DNA of 64,000 nucleotides from Stentor coeruleus (lineage: Eukaryota; Ciliophora; Heterotrichea; Heterotrichida; Stentoridae). The number at the start of each line of letters is the position of its first letter. Positions within the stretch are counted from its first letter, which is position 1. The stretch spans positions 1-64,000 of the forward strand of contig MPUH01000173.1 in the NCBI GenBank assembly GCA_001970955.1, read 5' to 3'. Below the pieces are notes generated by a model that ran no database searches, was not told the origin of the DNA, and saw nothing but the letters and a program-made list of their open reading frames with translations. The translations under genes were made by a program, and so were the position numbers. Below, in pieces: positions 19,203 through 29,206 of the stretch.

Positions 19203-22200
19203 TTATTTAAATTGAGAAAGGCTGCTTAGAAATGGTGATCTTATATACTTACAGCATTCTAAGCATTTTGGTGGCTGTCCTCTTAATTCCCTTTGGTAAA
19301 CTTTTTTTGCGCACTGAAAGCATTGTACTACAACCTCAGCGAATTTCAAATAAAAAATTTCATCCCAAGTCGTACTGAGCTGAACAGCATTCATATTGTA
19401 CGCATTTCTAAACTCGGTAAATACCAAATTTCCATCTTTATTCAAATTAAACGATGAAAATACTTTTGCTGACAAAAAACTCGCTTCTAAAAAATTAACT
19501 GTTACACCATTGTTAAGCATCATATTCGAAAAATCTTCTTGAGTCATAAATCCATAAGTACTACTATAAGCATTAAAAATAAGTCTTATTTTATCATCAG
19601 TACAATTTGACCTAATAACTTTTAAAGCTTCAACAAATCTTTTAATACTAATAAACCCAGATTTTTTTTCATCAATAGCATTAAAAAAACACTCAACAAT
19701 ATGTTGATCTTTAATTTTATCAGCCATAAGAAGACAAAATTCAGTTTTATTTAAAAGACCATTTGCAGTTCGACCTATTGAGACTCTATTAAATTCACTG
19801 TATATAAACTCGATTTCATTTAAAGGAATTGCGTATGTATAGTTTAATTCTCGACATATGATTTCTTTATGATTTGGGAAATTTGTATAAATATCATTTA
19901 TTTCTATTGGGTTATTCATTGTTCCATAGTTGTTTAAAGGAGATACAATCAATTTTATATGAACTTCTGGGATAACTACTGGTTGATAATTACTACCCAT
20001 TCTGGTAATATGTGAAGCAGCTAATTCATTATAAGCTTGTGTTGTAGAATCTTTAATTACATGATTAAAATCAGACTGTGTTTCTATTATAAATTGGTCA
20101 TTTTGTCTATCGATATATGTAATTTTTACATTCATACCATACATACTACAAATTTCTCCTTTTATTTGTGCATATTCAAGTTCTTTTAGTGTATATTTAC
20201 GTATAGTTTGATTCATCCCAATTTGATAGCTGAAATATCCTATAATTTTTACGGTCTATATAAAATTTACAAATATTTCGACCATGTTTAATGCAGAAAA
20301 AGTGTTGTAGGTAAAGTTTTTATTGGTTTGTTGGTAGAAATTATTAGGAATTTGCTTTGGATTGTTTTGGTTTTGGATTTGGGATTTGGAATTGCTTAGT
20401 AATGTTGCGATTTGGATTTTTTCAACCCTATATGTTTTTTCATTGATTATTATGAATAAATCTAATATTTCGATTAGATATTTTTCTAACTGAATAAGGA
20501 TTACATTTATGTCTCCATAGTAGATGTTTTTAAATTCTGGTCCTTTTTTGGATTCGGTGAGAAGAATTTTTATGAGTTTCTCAAGAGCGATTGCTTCGTT
20601 TAAGTTGAAGCTGTTTTTGAGTGTATTTTCAGATTTTAGATCTCCACCGACCCAACCTTTTAAGATAAGGTTTTTTAGGGAGATTAGGATGTCTTGAAGA
20701 AAAGAGTAGTTAAAAAGAATTGCTTCAGGGTGATAAATATTTTTTGTAGCTTCAGTCGCATATCTGAAAAACATTAAACTACTAAACAAAGTTTCTATCA
20801 TACCAGTTTCACCAAGGTTGCTAAATAAACCTTACAATGTAATAACCTCAGAATCTAATTGAGTAAAAGCTTTTACAACCCTAATAGCTTCCCACCTAGC
20901 ATTATTATCATTTTTAATAATTTTCTGCAATACTAAACTCAAGTCAGTAATATTAAGAAAATACTTTGAATACCCACGGTATACAATATATTTTAATATT
21001 GTACAAGCTTCAAGTTTAGCTTCATTCTCATCACTCATCAGTACTTCTTGTATTTTATAAAACAACCCAAATTCAATTAGAAAATTATATAAATCAGTAT
21101 TTTTTATCACTATATACAAAACCGTCTCTAAAACATATTTTCTAATATTCCCACTAGTCTCACTTATAAGTTGAACAAGTTTTTGAAGTTGAAAACTATT
21201 ATCATTAACAGATAAACAAGGTAAAGCATATAATAAACACACAAGTCCATTAGCTAAAATACTAGTTTCATTAAAAACATGAAACATTTCAAATATCATC
21301 CCTATAATAACTTTATAATCACTCGCTGAAAGCAATAAATTTTGTATATTATTAGAAATCGTAGCTCCTGAGAAAATTGATAACACCCAAGTTGCCTTAG
21401 CAAGAATTTCTTCATCAATTTGTCTTAGAAAACCTTTATTAATTATCTCGAATAATATTGATAAAAACTCATTTGCTATAAAAAGATTCCTTATATTTTC
21501 TTCATATCTTGTCATAAATCCTATAACCAATAATGCTTGTCCTTTTATATTAGGATTTTCATTTTTACATAAATCTATGATGTTTAATATAACATTAGTT
21601 TCAATTAATATTCTTTTAGCGCATATTGAATAATCATAACTTTCTTTAAAATGATTTGGTAATCTTGGTCCTGTAGATATTATTGTTATTATCTGTAAAG
21701 ATTTATACACAATTTCATCATCACTTTTAAGAAAAGTAACTATAATATTTAAAAGATTTCGTGTATGTATTTGTTTAAATAATTGCAAAAGATATATAGA
21801 AGCCCCTTGACGTTCATGTTCATAAGTAAATATACAAAGGATATAAAGCATGGTTTTTATATTTTCAAGCCCAAAAGAAATCCTTTCGATATCTGAACTT
21901 GTAAGGTTTTCTGTTATAAGTTTAAAATTATTATCATTAACTAGTTCACAGACTTCATTATAATATTCGATTTTTTTTTCGTTTTCAAAGACAATATTTT
22001 CTCCTAAATAATCCCAAGTTTCTGCATAACTTTCTAAATTTCCTATGTTTGTTTTAGACATGCTTATATAGTATTGATTTTGTGTTATTATTCCCCCAAT
22101 TGATATATAAAGTTTTTCCTTTTGAGAAAAACTTATTGGCAAATCAGTCCTAAGTTTTGGTTTAATAAGATTATAATTCTTTAACCAAATGCATATAAAA

Positions 22201-22439
22201 CTTAGAAAATCTGGCCAGTTTATTTTTTCATCCTGGTCTAGGTCAATACTTGTAAACATGTTTTGTATGTTTAGCCCTGATATATCAGAATTCTTCAAAA
22301 TTGCTTGAATTGCGACTGTTAACTTGGATTGAGTTAAAAAACCAACACCATCTGAATCTAATAGGTCAAATACTGCATGAATCACTTCAATTTCATCGTA
22401 AGTTAGAATTCCAGAATTGTATATGCTTATGTCTGACAT
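19203..22439 (-). CDS. EF-hand / armadillo-like / PB1 / EF-hand / zinc-knuckle protein, two 15-nt introns
   Basis: Three frames join into one gene: exons 22439-20836, 20820-20271 and 20255-19203, with 15-nt introns GTAAGGTTTATTTAG (20821-20835) and GTAAATTTTATATAG (20256-20270). The product has 1068 residues. An EF-hand pair lies near residues 14-90 (DLLDSDGVGFL, DLDQDEKINWPDF). A long alpha-solenoid resembling armadillo/HEAT repeats covers about 180-640. A PB1-like domain at about 718-795 follows (IRKYTL, then NVKITYIDRQNDQFIIET). More EF-hand-like helices lie at about 820-985, and the tail has paired cysteines (CFQCAKKV and CLECC) that could bind zinc. I know no named protein with this order. 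It is probably a calcium-responsive scaffold; that is inference. Its start is 126 bp from the divergent coiled-coil gene. Confidence 0.8.
20256..20270 (-). other. 15-nt intron
   Basis: Coding-strand GTAAATTTTATATAG; joins exon 2 to the PB1-containing exon 3 of the 1068-residue gene. Confidence 0.9.
20821..20835 (-). other. 15-nt intron
   Basis: Coding-strand GTAAGGTTTATTTAG; splits a codon between exons 1 and 2 of the 1068-residue gene. The intron's TAA is the apparent stop of the unspliced frame. Confidence 0.9.
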
Positions 22440-22565
22440 AATGATTTTTTGAATTATAATTTTGAAGAAGTGTATGAAAGATTTTTTATATGAAATAATT
22501 GAGAGTTTTTTGTAGTGGTTTTTAAGATAGGATTTTGATAGAAAGTGAATGAAGTATATAATAAT
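22440..22565. promoter_or_regulatory. 126-bp divergent promoter region
   Basis: Both flanking genes start here and point away from each other, so both promoters must lie in this short stretch or overlap the coding regions. No motif is recognised. Confidence 0.5.
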
Positions 22566-23258
22566 ATGGAAATAAACGAAATCGAAGAGCTTAAAAATAA
22601 TCTTTCAAAAGAAAGGCAGCTTCGACTAAAAGCTGAAGAAGAACTTATCAAAATGAAAGACTTTATCAACATATTAGAAACTAAGTTACAAGAAAAAAAC
22701 CAAGAAGTGCTAGAATGTAGAGGAGAGGCTGAAGAAAAAGTTTGTAATTTGTATATGAAACTTGGCCAGTATAAAACAAGCGAAGATAAGTTTGTAAGAG
22801 AAATTGATGGACTTAAGGCTTCTTTAAACAACACAAGGTCCGACTATTTTAAAGCAACGGATGCTGATATAATCAAATCAACTAAAATAGAAGAACTTTA
22901 TAGTATAATAACTCAACATAGAAGTGAAATTAATGCCCTTCGAAGCCAAATTTCCTCATACCAATACGAAATAATTGACTTAGAACGTGAAAAACATGAG
23001 CTTATAAAAATCTTAGACATTCAAAAATCTAACAAATTCTGCCAAACCGAAGGAGTCCCACTTATCTATACCACTGCTAATTCTCCACTTCAAACCTTAA
23101 GCAAATCCTTTTCAATCACAACAGGTCACAAACAATCAACAAAATCTTTACCAATCGACTACTCTCTAAATAAAGTTAAATCCCAAATCCTCTCTTTACA
23201 AAAATCAAAAGCAAGACTCGATATGCAAATAAAACTTCTTTCTGAAATAACAGATTGA
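22566..23258 (+). CDS. coiled-coil protein, function unknown
   Basis: A 230-residue protein from the ATG at 22566 (MEINEIEELKNN); the reading frame is open further upstream but has no earlier ATG. Residues 1-165 form an almost continuous heptad-type coiled coil, rich in Glu, Lys and Leu (ELKNNLSKERQLRLKAEEEL). A Ser/Thr-rich linker (SPLQTLSKSFSITTG) separates it from a short C-terminal coil (SLNKVKSQILSLQKSKARL). It ends with TGA. This layout suggests a structural or adaptor protein such as a centrosomal or axonemal component, but no family is recognisable. It starts 126 bp from the divergent scaffold gene and ends 31 bp before the GST gene. Confidence 0.72.
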   Translation: MEINEIEELKNNLSKERQLRLKAEEELIKMKDFINILETKLQEKNQEVLECRGEAEEKVCNLYMKLGQYKTSEDKFVREIDGLKASLNNTRSDYFKATDADIIKSTKIEELYSIITQHRSEINALRSQISSYQYEIIDLEREKHELIKILDIQKSNKFCQTEGVPLIYTTANSPLQTLSKSFSITTGHKQSTKSLPIDYSLNKVKSQILSLQKSKARLDMQIKLLSEITD

Positions 23259-23289
23259 TAAATAATAGCTTTATTATAATTCAAAAAAA

Positions 23290-23949
23290 ATGGAATCTGT
23301 GGTTATTTATGCTGATTACTTATCCCAGCCATGTCGAGCTGTCTTAATTTTCTGTGAGATTGCTAAAATTTCATACAAATTTCATGAAGTTAGGGTTATT
23401 AAAAAGCAAACTTTAAGAGATGAATATGCAAAAGTTTCACCAAGCCGAACAGTACCAACAATGATTCATGGGGATTTAATTCTTTATGAATCTCATGCTA
23501 TAATTATTTATCTTATAGAAAAATTCAAATTAAAAGATAATTGGTATCCTAATGATATTATTAAAAGAGCTTTGGTTAATAATTATTTACATTGGCATCA
23601 TATGAATCTTAGACTTGGATGTGGATGGTATGTTTTTAATAGATGGGCTGGGCCAATGTTTTATGGGGGGATTTTGAAAGATCTTGATGTGATTTGTAAT
23701 GAAAGAAGAGAAGATGCTTTTCAGGTTTTAGAAAGGATTTTAGAAAAGCATAAGTTTGTTGGAAGGACTGATGAAGTGTCGGTTGCTGATATTGTGTGTT
23801 ATTGTGAGATTGTTCAGATGTTGATGGTTGATATAGATTTGAAAGGATATCCACAATTACAGATATGGTTTGATGGAATTGGTAGGATTCCTGAAGTCCA
23901 AAAAGTTCATAAAACATTCTTCAGACTTTTACCTAGATTAAAACTTTAA
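23290..23949 (+). CDS. glutathione S-transferase
   Basis: A 219-residue cytosolic GST. The N-terminal thioredoxin-fold domain (about 1-80) has YADYLSQPCRAVLIFCE, the cis-Pro segment RTVPTMIHGD and the glutathione-binding YESHAIIIYL motif. The all-alpha C-terminal domain (about 90-219) has VGRTDEVSVADIVCYCEI, the usual N-capping box region. It is closest in feel to theta-class enzymes, which use a Ser near the N-terminus (here Ser12 in LSQPC is the candidate). It would conjugate glutathione to electrophiles. The gene is in the same direction as the coiled-coil gene 31 bp upstream, but there is no evidence of a shared transcript. Confidence 0.88.
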   Translation: MESVVIYADYLSQPCRAVLIFCEIAKISYKFHEVRVIKKQTLRDEYAKVSPSRTVPTMIHGDLILYESHAIIIYLIEKFKLKDNWYPNDIIKRALVNNYLHWHHMNLRLGCGWYVFNRWAGPMFYGGILKDLDVICNERREDAFQVLERILEKHKFVGRTDEVSVADIVCYCEIVQMLMVDIDLKGYPQLQIWFDGIGRIPEVQKVHKTFFRLLPRLKL

Positions 23950-25287
23950 TGTTTACTTCTTTAATTTGAACAACTATATAAACTATTTAATTATTTCTTA
24001 TATAAACTTACTGTTTGTATTATTATTATAAATCAATACAATAAAATTATTTAATCCTAAGCAATTATAATTTTTTATAGCTATCCAGTCTTATCTATTA
24101 GAAAACCATATTATAAATTGTTTAAAAAGTCTAGTCAGAAATAATATGACAACTATTCTGAGGATTATAAGCTTGAGGTAGTTAATCCTTATGTTATTTT
24201 TAGTCTTATAATAAGATATACCTTTATTAAAGTTTACTCAAACACAAAATAATTATGGTGCATCATTTTTTTTAATTGTATTTTGATATAAATTTACTTA
24301 ATTGCGTCTTGGAAAAAAATAAATCATAAATACCTTAGGCCTAATAATACAATTTCTATAATTTTACACTTGATAATGAATCTGCTATCAAGGTTATATA
24401 ATTTATTTATGCTAAATCTACACAAAATAAACAAAATATCTAACCTTGACACACATATAATTTTAATCAACACATAAAACTACTTTATAGCATTCCCGAT
24501 AAAAAATGAAATAAAAAAGTGTTTATACATAATATACATTTTCTTTCCATTATAAAACAATTGATAAATTCATCATTTTTATACCACACACCAAAACATC
24601 ATACTACAAATATTTTTTGCATATAAAACTAATTATTTTAATCTTCAAATCATCTTTATTATATATATTTAATTTTTACAACACCCTTTTATTGTCTGAT
24701 CAAAATAGAAAAATACCAAAAAAGATTATAATAAGAGCTCCAATTGGATGCTTGAAGAAAATCTGTTTAGGGGTGCTTAAAAAATATGGAGTCCATACAA
24801 AGATATATTGCAAGGTGTCTAGCTCATAAAATCACACACCTTTCATACTTTGTAATAAATTCCCTTAAGAACCATAAACCCCCTTATTACTTGCCAGCTT
24901 ATAAGGTAAAAACAAATAAATTTATAGCAAAAAATACTACATGCTAAAAACCTTCTAAAAAGATAAATTTTCTCTACCATCAAAGGAAAAAACCATGAAA
25001 TCCCTTAAATGTGTATCTAAAAATTATATCAACTTAATAAAAATCATTTTCAAGTCAAATATAAAATTCTTACTCTAATTACCCTTATTCTTGAGCATCC
25101 TTTACGATAATCAACCACCCCTTCTGCATAATTTTCAGTATTATTCTTTACTTTCTTCTGTATTTCCTTTTCTTATCGTAACTTTATCAATCCTATAAAA
25201 AAAATCCATATATCTATCACTATATAGTCTAAAAAGGCTTATATTAGTTGTAATATCAGCGAATCATTATGGCCATTATTAATAAGA
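23950..25287. other. AT-rich intergenic region
   Basis: About 1.3 kb. A local patch near 24710-24830 is less AT-rich and reads as a protein-like fragment (KIIIRAPIGCLKKI) but has no ATG and no intron that would extend it. I see no RNA gene. Confidence 0.5.
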
Positions 25288-26214
25288 ATGTCTGACCAAG
25301 TTATCTCTGAGATCTCAGTGAGCGTTGGAGAAGTCCCCAATAGCCCAGGCTTCAAAGTCGCTGCTAGACTTGGCCTTGGTGCAACTAATTCAGGAAACAT
25401 CAAAAACACCTTCAGAGAAAAAGCTGGCCAAGACTTAAATGACTTGACCTTAAACATAGTCATCCCAGCCAAATCAGTTGAAGGAGCTGAAGAAATTCGT
25501 CAGACCATTCACAACAGTATTGAAAAGTTCAAGTCTGATGAAGAACTTGATGGAAAAGTTGCCAAGCTCCGTGAATTGGTTGCCAAAAGTGACGATGAAG
25601 ATTTTGAAGGTAAACCAAAATTCGTTTGGACAGTCGAAGTTCATGAAAGCACTGTTGTTGTTAAAGCTACTCCAATTGCCCAAATGAGAGAGATGGTCTC
25701 TGCACAACTTGAAATGGTTACTGGAATTGCTGGTGCTGTTCTTGAAAAGAACCAAGAAGTGTACTTTGAACTTGACATGGGTAAAGCTATTTCCGAACTT
25801 GTTGCTAGTGAAAACTGGATCAAGGACGCATTTGATGCTTTTTGCTTTAAGCTTTGGATTCATCTTGATGCTCATTTATTCAAAGATTTAAGTGAATTGG
25901 CTGGAAACATGGGAGCCCCTGAACAAGTTATGATGATTCTTGGTAGTTTAGGACTCTTCCACTCTGCTACTCTAAACTTCAACTTTAGAAGTTCAAGTGA
26001 ATTACCTGCTGACTTGATTGAAGGATTAGCCAAGATTTCTGCTAAAGGAAAAGAATCAGGCTTCCATAATGAAATCCCTGAAAACACTAAGAAGTTCTTC
26101 GGACACTTTGCTAATGCTGGCAGTGGAAACTTACATGTATTCGCTGGATATCAATCAAATGCTTTGCACCTTGATCTCCACCTTCCTGGACTTTCCAAAT
26201 TCTTAGCTCAATAG
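25288..26214 (+). CDS. unrecognised, probably abundant cytosolic protein
   Basis: A 308-residue protein from ATG at 25288 (MSDQVISEISVSVGE), ending with TAG. I do not recognise the family. It has no signal peptide or membrane segment; it is acidic and rich in Ala, Glu and Leu, with alternating predicted helices and a C-terminal part containing repeated short hydrophobic strands (NFNFRSSSELP, LHLDLHLPGLSKFL). Base composition is clearly richer in G+C than neighbouring genes and synonymous sites often end in C, which in AT-rich ciliates often marks highly expressed genes. No intron is needed. The next gene, Alba, is convergent about 150 bp away. Confidence 0.8.
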   Translation: MSDQVISEISVSVGEVPNSPGFKVAARLGLGATNSGNIKNTFREKAGQDLNDLTLNIVIPAKSVEGAEEIRQTIHNSIEKFKSDEELDGKVAKLRELVAKSDDEDFEGKPKFVWTVEVHESTVVVKATPIAQMREMVSAQLEMVTGIAGAVLEKNQEVYFELDMGKAISELVASENWIKDAFDAFCFKLWIHLDAHLFKDLSELAGNMGAPEQVMMILGSLGLFHSATLNFNFRSSSELPADLIEGLAKISAKGKESGFHNEIPENTKKFFGHFANAGSGNLHVFAGYQSNALHLDLHLPGLSKFLAQ

Positions 26215-26361
26215 ATAACTAGTTAATCCTATCTTCACTTAAAATTCATAGTTCACATCATAAAAGATAAAAATATCTTATTATTCAACAAAAAAAGCCA
26301 AAAAAACTAAGAAAATCATATCCTAGCAGAAAACCAAAGGCAAAATTTCTTAACTAATTTT

Positions 26362-26682
26362 TTATTTTTTAGTGGCTCTTGAACTATTGAAATCATCATA
26401 TGCCTTGTCAAAAGTAGAAGCTTTAGAAAGTTTGATTACAACTTTGTTACGGCTGCGAGCCATGCCAGAAGGGTTGTTTTCAGATAATGTGAAGGTCTCA
26501 AATTTCTCTAATGTTCCATAGCCTAATGAAACTAACATCTCTGCAGCTCTGACCACATTAGAACAAGCTTCTCCAAGACCATGAAGTTCAACTGTTCCCT
26601 TTTCTTTGAGGATTTCTTTGGAAGCACCAACATAGCTTGTGTATGGTTTACCTTGGCTTACTCGGACTTCCCTATTCTCCAT
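26362..26682 (-). CDS. Alba-domain nucleic-acid-binding protein
   Basis: A 106-residue protein that is a single Alba fold: VRVSQGKPYTSYVGASKEIL (strand 1 and helix 1), then GTVELHGLGEACSNVVRAAEML and a final strand RNKVVIKLSK. The Lys of the usual archaeal KPVMNYV motif corresponds to the KPYTSYV here. Eukaryotic Alba proteins bind RNA or DNA, either as RNase P/MRP subunits (RPP20/RPP25) or as single-domain cytoplasmic RNA regulators. The small size and lack of RGG tail favour the single-domain type. Codon use is less AT-rich than average, suggesting good expression. The start ATG is at 26682. Confidence 0.85.
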   Translation of the reverse strand: MENREVRVSQGKPYTSYVGASKEILKEKGTVELHGLGEACSNVVRAAEMLVSLGYGTLEKFETFTLSENNPSGMARSRNKVVIKLSKASTFDKAYDDFNSSRATKK

Positions 26683-27336
26683 TTATTATTGGCTTTTGAG
26701 GTATTCATTTGATATTAAAATCATTTGATGATTAAGTTTTGATAGGGAGAATAGGTTTTAGGTTCTTGATATTATTATTTTTTTTAGATGTTTGGAAATT
26801 TGGTTTTTTGTGATATAATTGGAAAAATGTATGATGATGTTGATAATATGATTGAGGATTATAGGATTTATTTCAGATTTAGAAAGTTTTATTTGTGATT
26901 TTATTATAATTGTTTTTTTTTATGATTCGATCGGCTATGCTGGTATTGGTTAAAGGGATAAGCATGGATAGGGATATGATGAATATTGATTTGAAATTTA
27001 AGATAAGAGTTTTTGATGTAAATATAAAGATGAATGTAATGCTAATGATTAAATTATGCTTTTATCAAACTAGATAAAATAGTTGAAAAGGAGATTTGGT
27101 TGAGATTATGATAAAAATTAGTTAAATTTAATTCGATATTCTAGTTTTTATTTTCTCCCATTATATATAATTTTATTAAATCATAACACTTGATATCAAT
27201 TCCCTTATACCTTAAAATAATAATAATAATATCAACGATTCATTTATATTAATACATACACAATTTTTGATATTTTTTCTTTAACTTACATAATTCCTTA
27301 GCATTAAGATTAAATTAATTTTGTTCTATAATTATT
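26683..27336. other. AT-rich intergenic region
   Basis: About 650 bp, G/T-rich on the plus strand in the Alba-proximal part. Nothing coding seen. Confidence 0.55.
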
Positions 27337-27819
27337 TTAAGACTGAGATGTTTTATGCTTCAATCTAATTCTTGAATATTTCTGATTATTAATATAATCT
27401 TTTTCAAGTTTCCTAAAGCTAACTGAGCTTGAAGTTTTGGCTAGTCTCTGGGCAAAAAGTAGATTATCTTTATGAAGTTGGCTATTTTCAAGTCTTTTCA
27501 AGAAGTACTTTCGAGTATTAACTTTGTTTTCAGCTATCGGAAGAGTTTTAAGGACAACAGGTGTCCTAGCCATCCTTGTTAGCTTCTCCAAAATTTTAGC
27601 ATTTTTCTTATCTATTTCTCTTATAGTCTGTGATGAACCATAAACGCTCGCTATATGATCTTTTCTTGAATGAGCTTTTCTAAGTACTTCAGGAAGTTTA
27701 TTGTCAATCCTTAAAGAAGTAGTTGATGCATAAATTTCATGTATTTTGTTTTTGTGCTTTTCCTGACGATTTTTCCACTCTTTCCATCCTGCGGGATTAT
27801 AATTCAATCTTATGGCCAT
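27337..27819 (-). CDS. CFAP97-like (KIAA1430/hemingway-type) protein
   Basis: A 160-residue basic protein. The middle and C-terminal part follow the CFAP97 domain pattern: an I-x-N-x-x-(L/I)-L-x-x-L box (IREIDKKNAKILEKLTRM, about residues 66-83), a basic linker, a second box with a conserved Asn (LENSQLHKDNLLFAQRL) and a closing LEKDY-x(5)-Y segment (LEKDYINNQKYSRI). CFAP97/hemingway proteins are found in cilia and sperm flagella. A second gene with the same three boxes is at 57359-57994. Assignment rests on motif spacing and is moderately confident. No intron. Confidence 0.65.
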   Translation of the reverse strand: MAIRLNYNPAGWKEWKNRQEKHKNKIHEIYASTTSLRIDNKLPEVLRKAHSRKDHIASVYGSSQTIREIDKKNAKILEKLTRMARTPVVLKTLPIAENKVNTRKYFLKRLENSQLHKDNLLFAQRLAKTSSSVSFRKLEKDYINNQKYSRIRLKHKTSQS

Positions 27820-29206
27820 TTTATTAGATTAAACATTTTTATTTCGTTTAGGCTTTATTTGGTAAATTTATGATTTTATTTAATTTAAGTTAGAAGTAAA
27901 AAAATTAGTTTATGCTAATTATCGGTAAATCAGATTATGTAAAATATCAAAAATCCTATGTTTATAAAATAAATATGCAAAGTTATGGAATAGTAATTAT
28001 AATAATATTTTGCAATAAAAGATTATAATATAAGAAATCTAATTAAAAATTAATTTGCTCTTAGTAAATGATTTAATACCTAACACCTGAAATTAAACCA
28101 TTATTAAATTTATGCTTATGTAAATTAAGCTTAAGCTCCGAAAGTAAATTTTATAACATTATCATTTTTAGATGTATAAAACTTTAGCTTAATTTCCTCA
28201 ATATCATGTAAATCCAATATCAAAACTAAGTGAATAATTATATAATCAAATTATCCCAATAATAAATTTATGCTTATTATTCTAACACCCTACACCTAAC
28301 TCCGATTGAAAAGATAATTTCAACTTGTATTAATATGGTTTAATTATTTGAAAACTTATATAACTTTATGGTTACTTGATTTTCAGATAAAATAATACAG
28401 TTTAACAAATACTTAGAAGTTAAGCTAAGCAAGCTTTACTATATTATTAAGCCCTTATGATGTTTTTTTTTTGTTAATATTTTATATATAGATTTTATTA
28501 TTTTATAAAGATTTTAGAAATTATATATATGAATAAATGAGTTTATTTTTGGTAATCTAAGGAGATAAAATAATTCTTTTAGAGTATATTGATATTTTTT
28601 GTGGTAATATGTTGTTATTAGTATCAGTCTTTGAGGAAATTAAAAAGATTGTAAAAAGTATATACTTTTGTACCTCAAATAACATATGAGGAGATGCATG
28701 AGAATATTTGAAATGATATTATTTCATGATGACTTGGGTTTATTGAAATGACTAAGCAGTTTGAAAAATGGATGAGATAAATTTAAAATCTATTAAAAAC
28801 TTCTATTAAGGTATTATTAAGCATGAAAATAAGCTCAGAAATTATATATATGCTAATATGAGTGAAGCTACTGAGAAATCAATATAAACTAACTACTACA
28901 AGGATTATAGTAAAGCTTAGATATTTTAGTTAGTAAATATTATTGATTTTAACATAAAACTTTTTATAGTTCTATTCCATAACTATATTATACTCAGCCG
29001 CTAATAAACAATACAAACAATAAACTTCTCCAACATAAAAAAAAAATCATCCAAAGCATTTTACTCAAAAGAACATGCATATTTTACATTGGGGAACAGG
29101 GACAAGAGTAAAAACTTAAAATTGTATTTTCCATATAAAAAAACCCATACCCCCCCTTTTAAGATAATATTAATTTAAAAATAAAGGGGGGCTATATTAA
29201 TCTATA
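27820..29206. other. AT-rich intergenic region between divergent genes
   Basis: About 1.4 kb with no convincing gene. Short phrases such as aaatttatgctta recur, but I see no regular repeat. A GC hairpin lies at its right end (see 29150-29191). Confidence 0.55.
29150..29191 (+). promoter_or_regulatory. C6T3/A3G6 hairpin just upstream of a start codon
   Basis: CCCCCCCTTTT at 29150-29160 can pair with AAAGGGGGG at 29183-29191, a 9-bp stem with a 22-nt AT-rich loop, ending 15 bases before the ATG at 29207. Runs of C and G are very unusual in this AT-rich DNA. It may lie in the 5' UTR. Confidence 0.55.

Noticed and set aside
24617-24829. 70-codon frame ending KIIIRAPIG...KVSSS
   Set aside because: No ATG start, AT-rich first half, and no tiny intron linking it to another exon; the last third looks slightly protein-like but is not enough.
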